DNA from: Sclerodactyla briareus
Lineage: Eukaryota > Echinodermata > Holothuroidea > Dendrochirotida > Sclerodactylidae
Length of the DNA stretch: 64,000 bases
Reading direction: 5' to 3'
NCBI GenBank assembly: GCA_026419785.1
Contig: JAODTK010005689.1
Coordinates: 1-64,000, forward strand
Shown here: one piece after another, positions 47,765 through 60,420 of the stretch
How positions within the stretch are numbered: the first letter of the stretch is position 1
How the letters are laid out: every line of letters starts with the position of its first letter
Notes under the pieces: model-generated
What the model saw: only the letters and a program-made list of their open reading frames with translations
What the model was told of the DNA's origin: nothing
Database searches by the model: none
Translations under genes and position numbers: made by a program

Positions 47765-50006
47765 TTCCATATTGTGTTATGGCTTCAAGCCCATAGCCAC
47801 ATGGCTGTCGCGGAAAGGGCACATCCTTTCAATGGCACCTTTTTCTTGCCCCATAGTGAATGTTCTCTCCATGCAAAATTGTATTTTGGGAAATAATGAA
47901 AAAAAGAATGATTATTTTCAATGGCTTACTAATTCCCAAGTAGCCAGCAATAGGCCTAAGCTACTGGACCACACTTAGCATAGATAAGAAAGTGACTACC
48001 TGGAGACACCTTGCAAATAACATGACTCAATTTTTCGTGAAATGGTTTGTATACCATCTCATTGCCTGTCATTTATTTGATCGATTTTTATTGTTTTCAG
48101 ACAACAGATGTTACTTATTCACGTGGAGTTGGTCCCATTCCACATGGTTAACATAGCATGTATGTGCATGCACCAGCTCAAAAATCTCGAAGTTATCGAT
48201 GTGTGATAAAAAAGGGTTCCTCATCTCTCATCATTGTACTGCAGTAGTGTTACGATGAAACATACAACGATATTAGTAATGCATACATTGTGCCTGAAGT
48301 ACCGAGATCGTGACTGGATAAAAACAGTGCAAAACTTGCTCATTCTGTGGTGGAAACCAGTGAGGGACTTTCTGGGCAATCGCGCCAGTCCGCACCTAGC
48401 AAATGGACGCACTTTACCAGTCGTGATATTACGGTAATCACCGATAACGGAACACAGCAATAGTCTGGCTGATCTGCCGGCCCGCGAGTCTGGTGACTGG
48501 TTGCGTGACTTGAGTTGTGAGGCCCACGATCTTGATCAGAGTTTCAGGGGTGTATTTGGGTTGGGAAAATGAGCAAAATAAAATTGAAATATCTTGCACT
48601 GATATTTTTTCTTACAAACGATGAGAACAAAACTTCCTTGTAGACTAAATTGTAAGTAAGAAAGTGGTAGTCCAGGGACCAACCGTTCTTGTCAAGAACT
48701 GGTTGTCCGTTCAGAATTTTAATCGTCTCGGACGATCGGACACGACCGTAAAAATCGAGCCCTGGATAAGACAAGAACAAACTATCAAGCAAATGAACTG
48801 TGACATCAAATGTAAACATTTCTTGATTGGTCAACAGTTTGGTTCAATTGGATAGAATTACTAGGGAAAACAGCTAACCAATTAGGCTGGACCTTTTGAT
48901 AGCAAGTGTATCACTCTCTGTTCTTGTTTCGAGCAATGTATTTGCAGCTGATGTTCCATTGCAATCCCAGGCTTTTTTTCTCGCAATTCTGCAGGTGTTT
49001 CAGCAGTTTTTGAACAATCCATTTGCTGTTGACTTCCATTGCCAGTTGGTTGGGGCTCAAATTTGCAGAGACGTTCCACAGGCGCATGACCAGCATTCTC
49101 TTGCACAAAGAACGTTTAACGCTACGCTGGTTTTAAGCTGTGCAGGCATTGGCTTTGGTTGGTTCCCCCATGGGTGAACAATTTTTAGGGGGTGCTGAAA
49201 AATAATTTTCCACAAAAGGCAGAATCTCTGGATGAACCCGACTTTGTGCTAATAATTACGGCTATCATGCTGGCCTGTAGGGTTCTGGTGTCATTTGACA
49301 TTGAATCCAGTGGGATCCAATCTTTTTGGACTGGAGGGTGCAGGTTGATAATATACGTACTGTACAGCTGTAGTTTGTGCTTGGGGTAAAACAGTGTTTT
49401 GCGTAGTACTGGTTAGTGTTAACGAATCATAGTTGTGAATGTTTTGGAAATGGCATTCAAAGTAATAATTAAAATGTGTGTCTTCCTTTGGTATGTATAC
49501 TGCGACAGGTTGGGGGGGGGTGGTGAAAACCTTGAAAAAACTACAACTTTTGACATTTTTGGTTGGCAGCAATTTACACAGGTTCGATGAAAGTTAGCTA
49601 ATTATCATGAAGATCTGGCATCAGGCTGTTCTAAGTAAGTGTTGTTTTAATCATTACGTCATGGTCAACATAATTGGAATGAGTACCAACTCCGCATATC
49701 ATAACTACTTTTTTTTGGCTCCTAGATTTCTCATGTGTAAACAACAATATTTATGGCCAATTCAACTGAATCGCAAGGGTTCCGTCTTTTCTACCAGACA
49801 AAGATTTATATGCATTTGTAGGATTGGGGTTGGATAAAGCGTTTTCATTCAGTAAGTAAGTTTCAAGTGATCACTAGGAACGCTGACAGCCCTTTTGGTT
49901 AATTTACTCCTGGGCACCTATTCAACATCCTCATTCCAAGTGAGGAAGTGCGCTATTGCCTTCCGTCTCCAAGCCAGCCGTTTCCTAGTCTTGGCCATTA
50001 ATCCAG
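47765..50006. other. No accepted gene
   Basis: Several overlapping frames at 48.22-48.86 kb and 48.88-49.18 kb on both strands look moderately complex but have no consistent splice borders. CpG stays low except near 48.29-48.53 kb. Confidence 0.35.
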
Positions 50007-50170
50007 GAGGCTCGTCCAGGTTCCAGTGAATTTGGCGTCGTTCGCGTCCAACATGGACCTTCTGTCTGTCCTGTGAAGACACCCATCCGTATTCTCTCAG
50101 GGTCAATAAAGCACACCTCGTCACCGGTGAATCGCCATGCATCGAGGAAGTTACAAGAGGATCAAAACAG
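50007..50170 (+). CDS. Weak candidate exon (both strands open)
   Basis: On the plus strand, a pyrimidine-rich tract and ATCCAG acceptor lead into 54 codons plus two bases ending at CAG/GTTTGG (a weak donor). The frame includes VKTPIRILSGSIKHTSSPVN, hydrophilic and basic. Its start phase (0) would fit a continuation from the 41464 donor. On the minus strand the same DNA (50142 down to 49918) holds an ATG-to-stop frame of 74 codons including IHWNLDEPPGLMAKTRKRLA. Composition is more GC-rich than the flanks. I cannot decide the strand and recognise neither protein. Confidence 0.2.
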
Positions 50171-52603
50171 GTTTGGCATTTTGACAGAATGTTGTCATGC
50201 TATTAAAAAATGCTGATGATAAGTCTGTCACAAACGGAATAAATGATGAGCAATTTAAGCCAAACATGTGCCAGTGGAGGGAAAAGTTACAATAAGCGTC
50301 AATTGTTAATATTCATCTTTCGTATTTCCAACTTGAGGCAGTCAAAAATATGTATGGTCTATTAATACTGTTTTTACACAGAAGAGAAAAGAAAGAAAGA
50401 AAGAATGGATTTTTTCTTTTCCTTGGACTCTAACTAACTCTTGGACATTTCTTTCATCTGGTTGGGGTTGGGTGAAATTATGTCTGTGAAATTACCCAAT
50501 AGACGTTAAAGAGTGAGTGCTAATTTGAAAGCTCTGATGATTTCTCTTTCAATGACTTCAATCTCCCAATCTAGGTATTCTCACATTGGACATACACTGA
50601 CTGCATTACTATCATGGAACAATCTTCAGAAACTACCCTGAGGAAATTTACCCCAACTAGCACAAAACTAACTTTAACAATTTCACATGGATGTCCTCAC
50701 ATTCAAAACCAATATTGATAGCCACAAATGGGATACAAAGTGGGTCCATTGCCTGAGGAATGGTGCTGTTTCAGTGATAAGGCTGCATGATAAGTGCCTT
50801 AGATGGATGTTCTAGGGTGAGCAGCCCCACCCGTGATGGTGAACTGGCTTATTAATAGAGGTGATGCCTTCGGAAAGTTTGTGATGAGAGCCCGGTGACT
50901 TTTGGTGCATTTCAGTTTGATTGTGAAACCGAACCCCACTTAGCACATCTTAGGTGAGAAGACAAGGTTTCTGTCAGTGTCTTCGTTCTAGGTTTGCATA
51001 TGATTGTCTTGAAGGCAGGGCTCTTTATTGATTGGGGGTGGTGTTAAACCATGGCTATCACTTAGGAGCAGGGCGAGAGAGGATGAATCATTGTCAGGAA
51101 TTAGGTAGATGGATGGAGCTCTCCAACCCCAGTATCAGCCAAGATTGGAAGAATGATGTGTGGAAGACATCTTCATGTAAATATGACCCAGATGGTCAAG
51201 AGCCATGGGTAATTTCCCAAGTTGAGCTTATTTTCAGTTTCAGGCAAGTCAAGAAAGTATTATCGTCAGTTCGTCACTGCCTGAATTGACAGGATGGGTC
51301 AGAGACAGTATAGAGTAGTTCAAGATTCTGAATTCATCAGTGATTTGTCTGAAAGCTGAAGAGGCCAGTCTCTTGATAATTTGACAATTAAAAGTTGTTT
51401 TTCCATTCAGCCTCTTTTCCTGTCTTTCTTTCCATATACAAAGCTACCACCCATACTGTGGTAATCTATTGTATTGACGGATGAAAGAACTACAATTGAA
51501 AAAATGTTGAAACGATAGTATTGTGTAAAAATTCACAATTTTGAGGAATAGGTTCCTGTGGCAGACCATATGTTTGCGGCTGGCTTGTCTTTTTTTTTTT
51601 AATTTGGCGAACTGATCACCATTATTCTCCAAGAATAGAATTTGAGTGCTGCAGTTTTTACTGAAGTTCTTCTTGTAGATGAGGCGTCAAACAATGGCAT
51701 TCATTTTCAATATCATTGATGCTTATTTTCTCATATATTTCAAAGGCTTAATGGAACTTGTAAATACCGGTTCCTTATTCTGTCCCTTGAAGTTTGTTGA
51801 AAGTGGTCTGTGTGCCAAGTAATTGCTGCAGCTTCACTAGTCACTGTCTCAGCTAAAGGCCTGTCTATCCATTCCCTCCTGTATTTACTGATGAGGTCTC
51901 CCCCCTACACACATCATCCTTATCTGGTCTTTGCTTTGATAAGGGGGGCATAAATTCCAGGGCTGACTTGGAATTGGGGATTTGATGGTTATACGTGTTC
52001 TGTGGTTCAACAAGCCATGACTTTGACTTTGCCAGAGATTTATGACATGACTATTTCTGTAGTTGTTTTAAAAAGGTGTCAGAGGGAAGGTTTTTGTGTT
52101 GTATATACTCTCAGAAAGCTCCCCATAGGCTGAGGGATCACTGAAAGAATCTGATGGTTGTCTTTAGTTTTAGCATTGATTATGTAGCATAGACATGTGG
52201 AGGGCTAATAGAGCGTATAACAGAGCTATCTCTCCCTTGCATGCATCAGGAATGCCAAATGGAGTGTGTTGTATTATGTCCCTATAAAATTAAACAATGT
52301 AATCTAATTGTCCCCTGGTGAATATGTTAAATATGGTGTGTTTGACCTACAAGTGAGTGTCATTTGAACAACTTCCATCATTCCTTCCCCTTTTGCCAAA
52401 AATCTTGACATAGAAATACTGGTAATTGAATTCTTCACTCATACAGTAGCCGTACATTTGCATGCGATCGTGTTTGCGATGTCTAAACCACATCAAATTG
52501 CTTGGGCGGGCGCGTTTGAATTTTTGTGCATATACGTAAACATCCTATGGTCCTCTCCTCTTTCTGAAAGGTCACATCCAGGGAAAAATCCCCCAGTGGT
52601 CCC
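50171..52603. other. Intron-like, CpG-poor sequence
   Basis: Two short acceptor-plus-frame combinations near 51066 and 51236 are too weak to list as exons. The sequence is otherwise unremarkable. Confidence 0.35.
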
Positions 52604-53523
52604 CAGGGGTGGCGCCAGCGGGGGGGCAGGGGGGGCCATGCCCCCCCCGTCGGGGGAAGCTGGCCCCCCGGTTCGGGGACTTTTTTCCATCTCGTCGGGG
52701 AGCCCGAGTGGGTACGCTAAAATGTACACACCCCGACGAGGGCTTTTTGCCCCGACAGTATATATTTCCAAACTTCTTTTAGTGAAAATTCCTAAATTTA
52801 AGCTGAAAATTTTCGGCGCGCTTCGCGCGCCTCATATCTTTCTATAGTAATGCCAACTTCCTCGCTCGAGTTTAAGATCAGCGTAATCATCTTCCTACAA
52901 ACTATACAATCGTGGAATATATAGGGCTTTTTGCCCCGACAGTATATATTTCCAAACTTCTTATAGGTGAAAATTCCTATATTGAAGCTGAAAATTTTCG
53001 GCGCGCTTCGCGCGCCTCATATCTTTCTATAGTAATGCCAACTTCCTCGCTCGAGTTTAAGATCAGCGTAATCATCTTCCTACAAACTATACAATCGTTA
53101 ATATATAGATAGGTACACAAGCCTTATGGATATCTTCGAAATGTCCCTGCAAGAGATTAAGGTTACAATTCGTTTGGGGAGGATGCTCGTTCTGCCGTCT
53201 ATCACTGTTTTGCCTCTGTGTAGAGTGGTGTGCTTTCACGACGCCGTGTCCAGGGGGGGTATTTTCCGGCAGTTTGGGAATACCGACACCTATTCTAATA
53301 AATAAGGGCGTCTGATTTGAGTGGGAAGCTATTGAAAGTAAGACATTGCTCTCAAATGTGTATTTCATTTTTTCGTTTTTTTTTCTTCAAGAAATATGTT
53401 CAAAAATGAAAACATCAAAAATGCAGGTTTTGACTTAGGGGGTAGGGTGAGCCTCGTCGGGGGAATTAGCCCCCCCGTCGGGGCAATCGACCCCGACGGG
53501 GGGAAATCCTGGCGCCACCACTG
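52604..53523 (+). mobile_element. hAT-like non-autonomous element with 8 bp target duplication
   Basis: The ends CAGGGGTGGCGCCAG and CTGGCGCCACCACTG are inverted copies with one mismatch. They are flanked by identical octamers, GTGGTCCC, at 52596-52603 and 53524-53531. An 8 bp duplication with CAG/CTG-type ends is characteristic of hAT transposons. The 920 bp body has no transposase. It contains several CCCCGACGGGG palindromes near both ends and a tandemly doubled 184 bp unit. High CpG within a CpG-poor region suggests recent arrival. It would depend on an enzyme encoded elsewhere. Confidence 0.8.
52740..53107. repeat. 184 bp direct duplication inside the hAT-like element
   Basis: Units 52740-52923 and 52924-53107 are about 95% alike, each running from GGGCTTTTTGCCCCGACAG to ACTATACAATCGT. 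Each includes the palindrome GGCGCGCTTCGCGCGCC. The 35.1 kb relative has only one unit. Confidence 0.85.
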
Positions 53524-53531
53524 GTGGTCCC

Positions 53532-56500
53532 TCCTGTTCATCACTGCTATTAAATGACAAATGTTGGCTCTAAATAACTGAGTAGACAGTCTCCTATGAA
53601 TCATCTTCCTGTCTATCTACCCTATATTGAGTCCTGTTAGTTCTCATACTTTTGGGAATTTTATGGTATCCTAATTCCCTTCATATCCTGCTCCTTACAC
53701 AACTCAGTTTTCCCTTTTGATGGGGATTTGTATTATCAGCTCTACTTCCCTCAATGAAGTCCTCGCGTGGCACATACCCTGTGGTGTGTTGCTGGCCGGA
53801 TCTAACTAATTGTTAGGTCATTTTCTGATTTATCCATCATAATTTGGAAGTAAATTTTCCCTTCTTTCCCGTTCTTATTTGTTCCCTGCTTCAAAGATTC
53901 AGAGCTTGTCTCTTCTCCTGTCCGTTACAGCTGCTGCCTGGCCTTTCCTCACATTGTAGTACAAGTGCCTCCTTTATTTGCACTTTTAGGTTTGATAATT
54001 TTGTGGGTAAATGCAGTTTAAGATGTTCTCATCTTTCACTCCCTAAGGAGCTTAACAAGTCTGCCAATGTGGAATTGTTGTCCTTTCTTATCAAAACAGT
54101 AAATATTATAGTACTATAGGGTACAGGGAGCTGGGGGGATGCGGTTCATCTGAAAAAGATGTTAGACTGGAGTGTCACCAGGCTTCATGGCAACCCTGAT
54201 AACAATCGCCCAGCAAAACTGAAGGTCTATCTTCATCATGTTTCATGCTGGTGAAATCCGGTGATGTTGACTTAAATTGTAATATTTAAACTTAGGTGAC
54301 TGGACTATTTTGTCATGTTCAGCTTTTTTAGGACCAGTTTTCGACCCTCGAATCTACTTCACAAGCTCATACCTAGTATTTGGCAACTGGCCACGACGTA
54401 CCCCCCCTCCCCCAATATCATGTCAAGGCCTGGTTACCATTAACGTTTGATGCTTCGCCTGGAAAAAATTAGAAGGAAGATTGGGGTGTTCAACCCGGAC
54501 TATGTCGGTTGAAGAAATCCAAGGGCTTGGCTTGACATATTATTGGGTGGTGGTGCAGGGTTGCCAATTAGGTGGTAATATTCACAGTTCAAAGATACAC
54601 GAACCCATCCTGTTTTGTGGGATCTGGAGTATTTTTTGCACCAATTTGCTCCGCCTGTGTTGTTCCCCTTGCTGATATAAACAGGGAGACAGTTTCTTCC
54701 TTCTTTCGGTCCCTTAGTAATTTTGCATTGAATGGCAAGAAAATATATCTGGAGGGGAGGTATGAATTCTGGCGGTTAACACCCTTGACTATACATTCCA
54801 TCATGTTCTAGCATCTGTTAATCATGTTAACTCAAGCTTTAGTAAATCTCATCTCTCGAGATAACCTCATTCCAGGACTTTCCTAGGCCTACTACAGTCT
54901 CGTACAATACCAGTGATCTTCTCTACCCAAGCAAAGCAAATACTGATGTTGTGAACTTTAGTCGACTCGTGTTAGGGGCTCTCTCAACTTCTAACACTAA
55001 CACTATAGCCTCCACACTAATACTCGTGTTTATCGATTACACGAAGGTTATTATTTTTTTGGTCAATTACAAAATGTGTTGCCTGCGCTCTCCACCATTT
55101 CTCCTTTCCCCAAAGAACAGCTATCCAAAAAATATATCATGAGGCCTATTGAAGGGTAATTTCACAATATTATGTAGTGATGTTCCTATATTTTTATTGT
55201 AGAAGACAAAGTATCATCCTACTTGGATTTTCACTCTCAAATTCCATTATGTAAGGTTTTTTGAACGGTGGAGGCGTTACCAGGATTGCTGGAGTCGATT
55301 CGCTGTAGAACAATTACCACACGGATATTAAAACAAACCGCCTGTCTGCAATATGTGTGTTACCTCAACCCAACCTATGTCGAAAAACTAGATACTAAGC
55401 TGACGCTCCGATATTGGCTCTTGACAGCCTTCAAGATGAAGTTAAGTTGATGCAAAGTTGACAGGCTCTGTAAAATTCAATAATCCAACATAATTCAAAT
55501 TTGACTACCATGAGAATTCCTGTGGGCCTCAAGGGCTGCTTTTTATGCGTAAGTCATGCAAATGGTCCTACCGTGTTTATGAGAGTTATCTGCATATTTA
55601 ATTTTTCATTCTGAGAGTATTATTCTTGAAATTGATGTATTTTTGGAGTAGTGATCAACAGTATTTCAGATGCAATTATCATGGTGCATTGGTGGTATAT
55701 ACTAACAAGAAATATTCAATGAATATCTATTACAAATTACAATGAGTTCACATGGAGCCTTCAAGCTGAAGGCACTCCTAACAGTAATTCATGGAGGACT
55801 CTGACTAGATTGGAAAGTTTCAATTCCTCCTCCTAACTATAATCTTTTTGGTTTTGATCTTTTATGTTTTTGTCTTTTTGAAATTACTCTCCACCCCATT
55901 ATGCATCAATGCGATGGGCACATCCTGAAATTGCCAATGGAAGTGTCACAAATCTGGATTCACTGCACTCAACTGAACCAACTTGAATTTTGGCGATGAT
56001 TTCATTTTCAGCCTCGAAACGAGAGGTACCTATTCTTCAAAATTTGTGCGAGTGAATATTCCAATTCCACGCATTGATCCATCAACATCCTTATAATCCA
56101 TTATTGGTCCAGAAATCGTAAACGATAATGTAGGAAAGTCAACACAAAAAGATAGGAGACGTGCTCGGTCTATAGGGGAGGGAAGGGTGTTCCCCTCCTC
56201 TTTAGGCAATGTTAGTTTTTTGGAGGGCCAAATGCAAATGTGCTTGGTGGGTTCATTCGTATTTCAAGTTTGTGATTCCACACACGATTCCCCCTTCCAC
56301 ACCCCCACGATAATGGTATAGATGCAAGGGATTTGTACCTGCACGGTGGCTAGCTTTGTTCGCCCCTCTATTGGCCAAGATTGGCAATGATTGGCATTCT
56401 GGATAAGTTAATTCAGTGTATTGGTGGTGCTTGGATTCACTGTGCTCACCTTCGTAAGCTGATCTAATAAGCAGTGGCCTCTAGTAACTCATCTTATTGG

Positions 56501-57317
56501 GTTGCTCATTGCAACTCCGCCCCAACTCCATGCATAATTGACACATAGTAGGACACCATTGTATTTTTGCGTGGTGCCAACAAAGCAGGGCTTCTTCTTA
56601 GTCTCCACTTCCTACATTATCGTTCACGATTTCGGACCAAATACATGGATTATAAGGATTTTATATTTTGTGGAATATTCACTTCCATGGTGGTGCTCTG
56701 GACAATCAGAAATGGTGTACCCTACTATATCAGTCATTCACCAAACAAGTCATCCATGTCCCCCCACCCTGCCCGAGTGAAGGGTTTTAAACTTGAATAC
56801 TCCCAATTCTGCCATGGTTCCATGTAGCAACATTACTGCCAAGGTGTGTTATACTAACACAATGAGTCATGATGCAATGGCCTCATGAACTTCAACATTT
56901 TGGAAGAGGCTCTGATTCATCATTTGCATTGATCAATTTAATTATACCCAAAACATTGGTGTCGACTATTAGAAAACCTTTTAATCTTGTTAATGGCAGT
57001 GCATCTGAAAAATATGGACAATGAGCTGTCGGCAAAGTTAATTATAGACAAAGAGCACAAGATTCCCTTGTTCCAGGCGAGGTGAGTTCTGTTGACGGGG
57101 TTGATTGACAAAGATGCTCCTATCATATGTCGTAATCTAACCAAGGCGGGGTTCCATTTCAATTACTCAAAATTTCTAATAGCTGTCCTATTTTGACGTC
57201 TTGTTTCTTGTGTAAACAACACATTTCTCCCCAGATTTCAAATTAATGTCTGGTCTTGATTGCAGGGCAAAAAGTACTGAGCTACATTCTAAATACAGTA
57301 GCATTCAGACTGCCCTG
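53532..57317. other. No accepted gene
   Basis: Two spots look faintly exon-like: after a strong pyrimidine tract and GTTACAG acceptor at about 53931, and a 60-codon frame at 55268-55450. Neither has a matching donor. The rest is intron-like. Confidence 0.35.
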
Positions 57318-57530
57318 CATGACAGCGACCAAGCCTTCTCATCATGTGATCATAAATATATTATTTGTTTATGCAAATTTAGGTCATTAAAGTAAAGGTG
57401 GATCTGAAGAAAAATATATTCTTCTGGTATGACATGGCACTGGCATGGCAGCAACCAAGCTTTGTGAGGCTCATCCCAAATTTTGGTCAGTAAAATGAAG
57501 GGAGATTCGGAAGAAAAAAAACATTTTGTT
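57318..57530. repeat. Diverged tandem pair, about 110-126 bp unit
   Basis: CATGACAGCGACCAAGC at 57318 and CATGGCAGCAACCAAGC at 57444 open two units that both continue through AAATTTxGGTCA, TAAA.T.AAGG.AGAT and GAAGAAAAA-like words. Divergence is mostly substitutions, so this pair looks old. Confidence 0.6.
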
Positions 57531-57700
57531 GACATAGACACATGGGAAGGTACTTGAAGGATTCATGTTACAATAGGACCCTGCTCACTCATGAAGCTTT
57601 TTTCTGCATACACCAACCAACTCCCTCTCCAACATGGGTTGAGTTTTCCCTGGTGGTATAGTTTAGTTTAATAAGCCTCCACAAATTGGAGTAATTCAGA
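57471..57700 (+). repeat. Family C repeat, copy 1
   Basis: Shares GGAGATTxxxxxGAAxxAAAA, CATGGxxAGGTAC, TGTTACAA, AGGxCCCTGCTCACTxAT and CATCTCCAAC-like words, in order, with 60740-60965. It overlaps the second unit of the preceding tandem pair. Confidence 0.55.
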
Positions 57701-57790
57701 GACATCTTAACAGGAAGGAGAAAAATTGGAGATGGTTACATGATAGATCGTATCTGTCATTCGCTAATCAGACAAATGACCCTTGCAAAA

Positions 57791-57937
57791 GCTACACTTC
57801 AATTGTGCAATTGATCATAAGCTTGTACAAATGGTAACAGTATTGTTTCTGCAATGAAAAGCTTCAGTCAGTTGCACAATTGACCGTAAGCTTGTACAAA
57901 TAGTAGTAACTGTATTATTTTCATGATCAAAAACAGA
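57791..57937. repeat. Tandem duplication, about 70 bp unit
   Basis: Two units share CTTCA..TTGxxCAATTGA, AAGCTTGTACAAATxGTA and GTATTxTTT words (57791-57860 and 57861-57937). Confidence 0.65.
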
Positions 57938-58888
57938 AATCACAAAAGCAAACAGGGATATGTGCAGATAAGGTTTGGACGACCTCGGAGAATTCTTGAA
58001 GAAAGCTGGTCCACTCAGCGAGACAATTCAAGATACTTTCAGGTGAGATATTCCCACAGTTACAAAACTGATGTGAAGGAATGCCTATAATTTGCCATTA
58101 CAAACTTAGGTGAAGTTGCCGTATTCCTAAAATTTACCAACAACGAAACTCTGCGGTCCACAAATTATGTTAAGTGTGATGCAGGCTTCACGTAAATGAT
58201 TACAGAAATGTTGATGTGGCCGAGGTTTGTCTGTCTCAAGATGTGTGACTAAAGGGTTGGTAGAACTCTTAACCCAAATATCAGCACCTAAGAACACTAT
58301 ATAGCCTGCATCTGTCGTTTGGGTTGGTGAACCTTAAATCACTACAAGCATGCATCTTTCTTGTCGATCTGATAATTAATATCATATTGTGCTGCCTATA
58401 TCAGGAGTGTAGAGATCTGGGCCCATATGAATCTACTGATTTGGCATCGACATTTGCCCACTCAGATGTTTTAAATAGATGGGATGCAAAGGGGGCCCTG
58501 ATCTATCTTAATGCTCCGCGAAAATAAACATGTCATTTTTCATAGCTCCTGATTAAAATTGGTCTGGAATATTTGAAGCTGAGGGTACAGTCTGGTTTTC
58601 TGGGCGTTATCTGGCAGAGTATTCATGGTGACGTGCCAGACGTGACAATGAGTGCAAAGAGGAGGCGGCGGCGAGTGTTGTCCAAGTGTAGACGGTTGGC
58701 CTATTGTGACTGAGCAATTTCCCTTAGTTAGGCATAATTACACAAACAATCCCAGTGTGTAAGTTTCTACCACTTTGTCACAATTTCTAACTCATCCAAC
58801 ATCATCTAGTGGTCTCTGGTGATTATGCTTCATGTGTCAGTTTGGATCCCTGACAAAGGCGTGTTGGAATTTTTCTTCTTGGCAGGAA
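57938..58888. other. No gene seen
   Basis: Intron-like, with no supported exon or repeat. Confidence 0.4.
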
Positions 58889-59480
58889 GAATTAAAGGAG
58901 AATTAAAGTCTGAACTTTGGAAGGTGAACTAATATTGTTAAAATGAGAGACCATCGTCGTGAACATCTTCCCCAAATTTCATCTAAAAATATTTGCCATA
59001 CTTTCGAGATATGTCACTTTGAATGAAATGAGAGGACGCTGCCATTTTGATAAGGATTGTGATACACCTAACACTGTACTCGAGAGGCTTCTGTTCTTTA
59101 TTATAATTTGTGATCAAATAATTCCAGATATGTGCAAAGATTCGAAACAATTTAGTCTTAAATTTTTCTTTGCATTATACCCTCCAGTGATTCAATATAA
59201 AAAAGGTACATTGTGTGCACAGTCATGTGAATGATAGGTGGGAAAAACAAAGAAATAATTTATTGCCAGCTGGTAGGGGCTGTGTGACAATCATAATATA
59301 GTCTTGTTCAAGTCTCCTGCCATTCACCTTGAGGGAAAATGGCAGCGCCTGTCTCCTTGTTTTGACGCATATAACGGGAAGGGATAAGATAGTTTGAATG
59401 AATTTTTTGTAGAATGTTCATTACACACTGCTGCTTCATATATGTAAAGATATTTCCAGACTTTAATTCTCCTTTAATTC
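58889..59480. mobile_element. MITE with perfect 24 bp inverted ends
   Basis: The first and last 24 bases are exact inverted copies (GAATTAAAGGAG then AATTAAAGTCTG at the left). Similarity continues outwards (GGCAG at both sides, with a small gap) and inwards (CGCTGCCATTTT at about 59037 faces AAAATGGCAGCG at about 59336). The 592 bp element has no frame. Superfamily is not assigned because the target duplication is unclear. Confidence 0.7.
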
Positions 59481-59794
59481 AACTGCCAGGTAGCCCATGT
59501 CATAGGTAAGTTTTGTTGGGCACAACTAAACTGATTATCACACCAGGAAATTCTGGCTGCTGGTGCTGTTCCAGCCCACTCGATCACGCTATGACTGAGT
59601 ACCTGATGTTTGCACTGGGAGAGGAACTGGCCTGCTGTCCAGACAGCTCTGAGTCCCCAGGTTTTGACATGTCCCCAATTAATTGCCTGGGTGAATGATT
59701 CTTGCTTGAAGAATCGAACCCACGGTATCGCTGGTTCCAGTCAGAGCTTTTATGGTTTCAGGCCTAATGGCAAGCAATTAGACACACAGCAAGT
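59481..59794. other. Possible exon-like patch, not accepted
   Basis: An ACACCAG acceptor at about 59548 opens a 50-codon frame rich in cysteine (SGCWCCSSPLDH), but candidate donors are poor. No family recognised. Confidence 0.3.
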
Positions 59795-59938
59795 TATGTG
59801 CTTATGTAGTTTTGGCTGGAAGAATTCGGGTCCTAGAAGTATGTCAGATCTAACAAGCTAGTGGGTGGGCATTCTGCACAGGTTAGTGGTTAAAAGGTAA
59901 GTACATCGCTTATAAATTGCCATAACAGTGGGTTTGGG
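59795..59938 (+). repeat. Family B repeat, copy 2
   Basis: Shares CTGCACAGGTTAGTGGT and TTATAAATTGCCATAACAG with 43050-43195, about 16.7 kb away and in the same orientation. Confidence 0.6.
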
Positions 59939-60189
59939 GCATTTGGATTGTTGGCAATAATGATTGATATTGGCCATGATGCAGGAGGCTCCAACATTGC
60001 ACTTTCATTGAGTCACAGGAACTCTCCACAACTTGGACTGGGCCCTGGCCCTCTGGCATTCTGTCATCTGTCCGTTCCATTTTCTTGACTCTGGATTGAC
60101 CATTTTTGCTTCAGATATAGATGCTGTGGCCTCCTCCAACCCACCTTTCATGGTTTATGGTATCTGTTGTCTAATCTGCATTTAAACAG

Positions 60190-60294
60190 GCCAAGAGACC
60201 TCTCTTGGATCAACAAGTGGAAACTGCCTCCAAGGAGTATGTGGGCCTTCTTAACACAGTTTCTGTGTTGTTGCATATTTTCAAAACTAACTGG
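60190..60294 (+). CDS. Weak candidate exon, 35 codons
   Basis: A pyrimidine-rich tract and TTTAAACAG acceptor precede 35 codons ending at ACTGG/GTGAGG. The frame reads AKRPLLDQQVETASKEYVGL and continues hydrophobic. It is phase 0 at both ends and would join in phase to the next candidate at 60421 across a 126-base intron that contains a G run of about 16. No family recognised. Confidence 0.18.
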
Positions 60295-60420
60295 GTGAGG
60301 CCTGCATTTCATGAGATCTATGTTCATAGAGGCTGTTCAAGATGCTTGGATGGGGAGGTGGGGGGGGGGGGGGGCAAAAGGAGGCTGTGGGCAGGGGGGG
60401 TTTCTAAAGTAAACAGTCAG

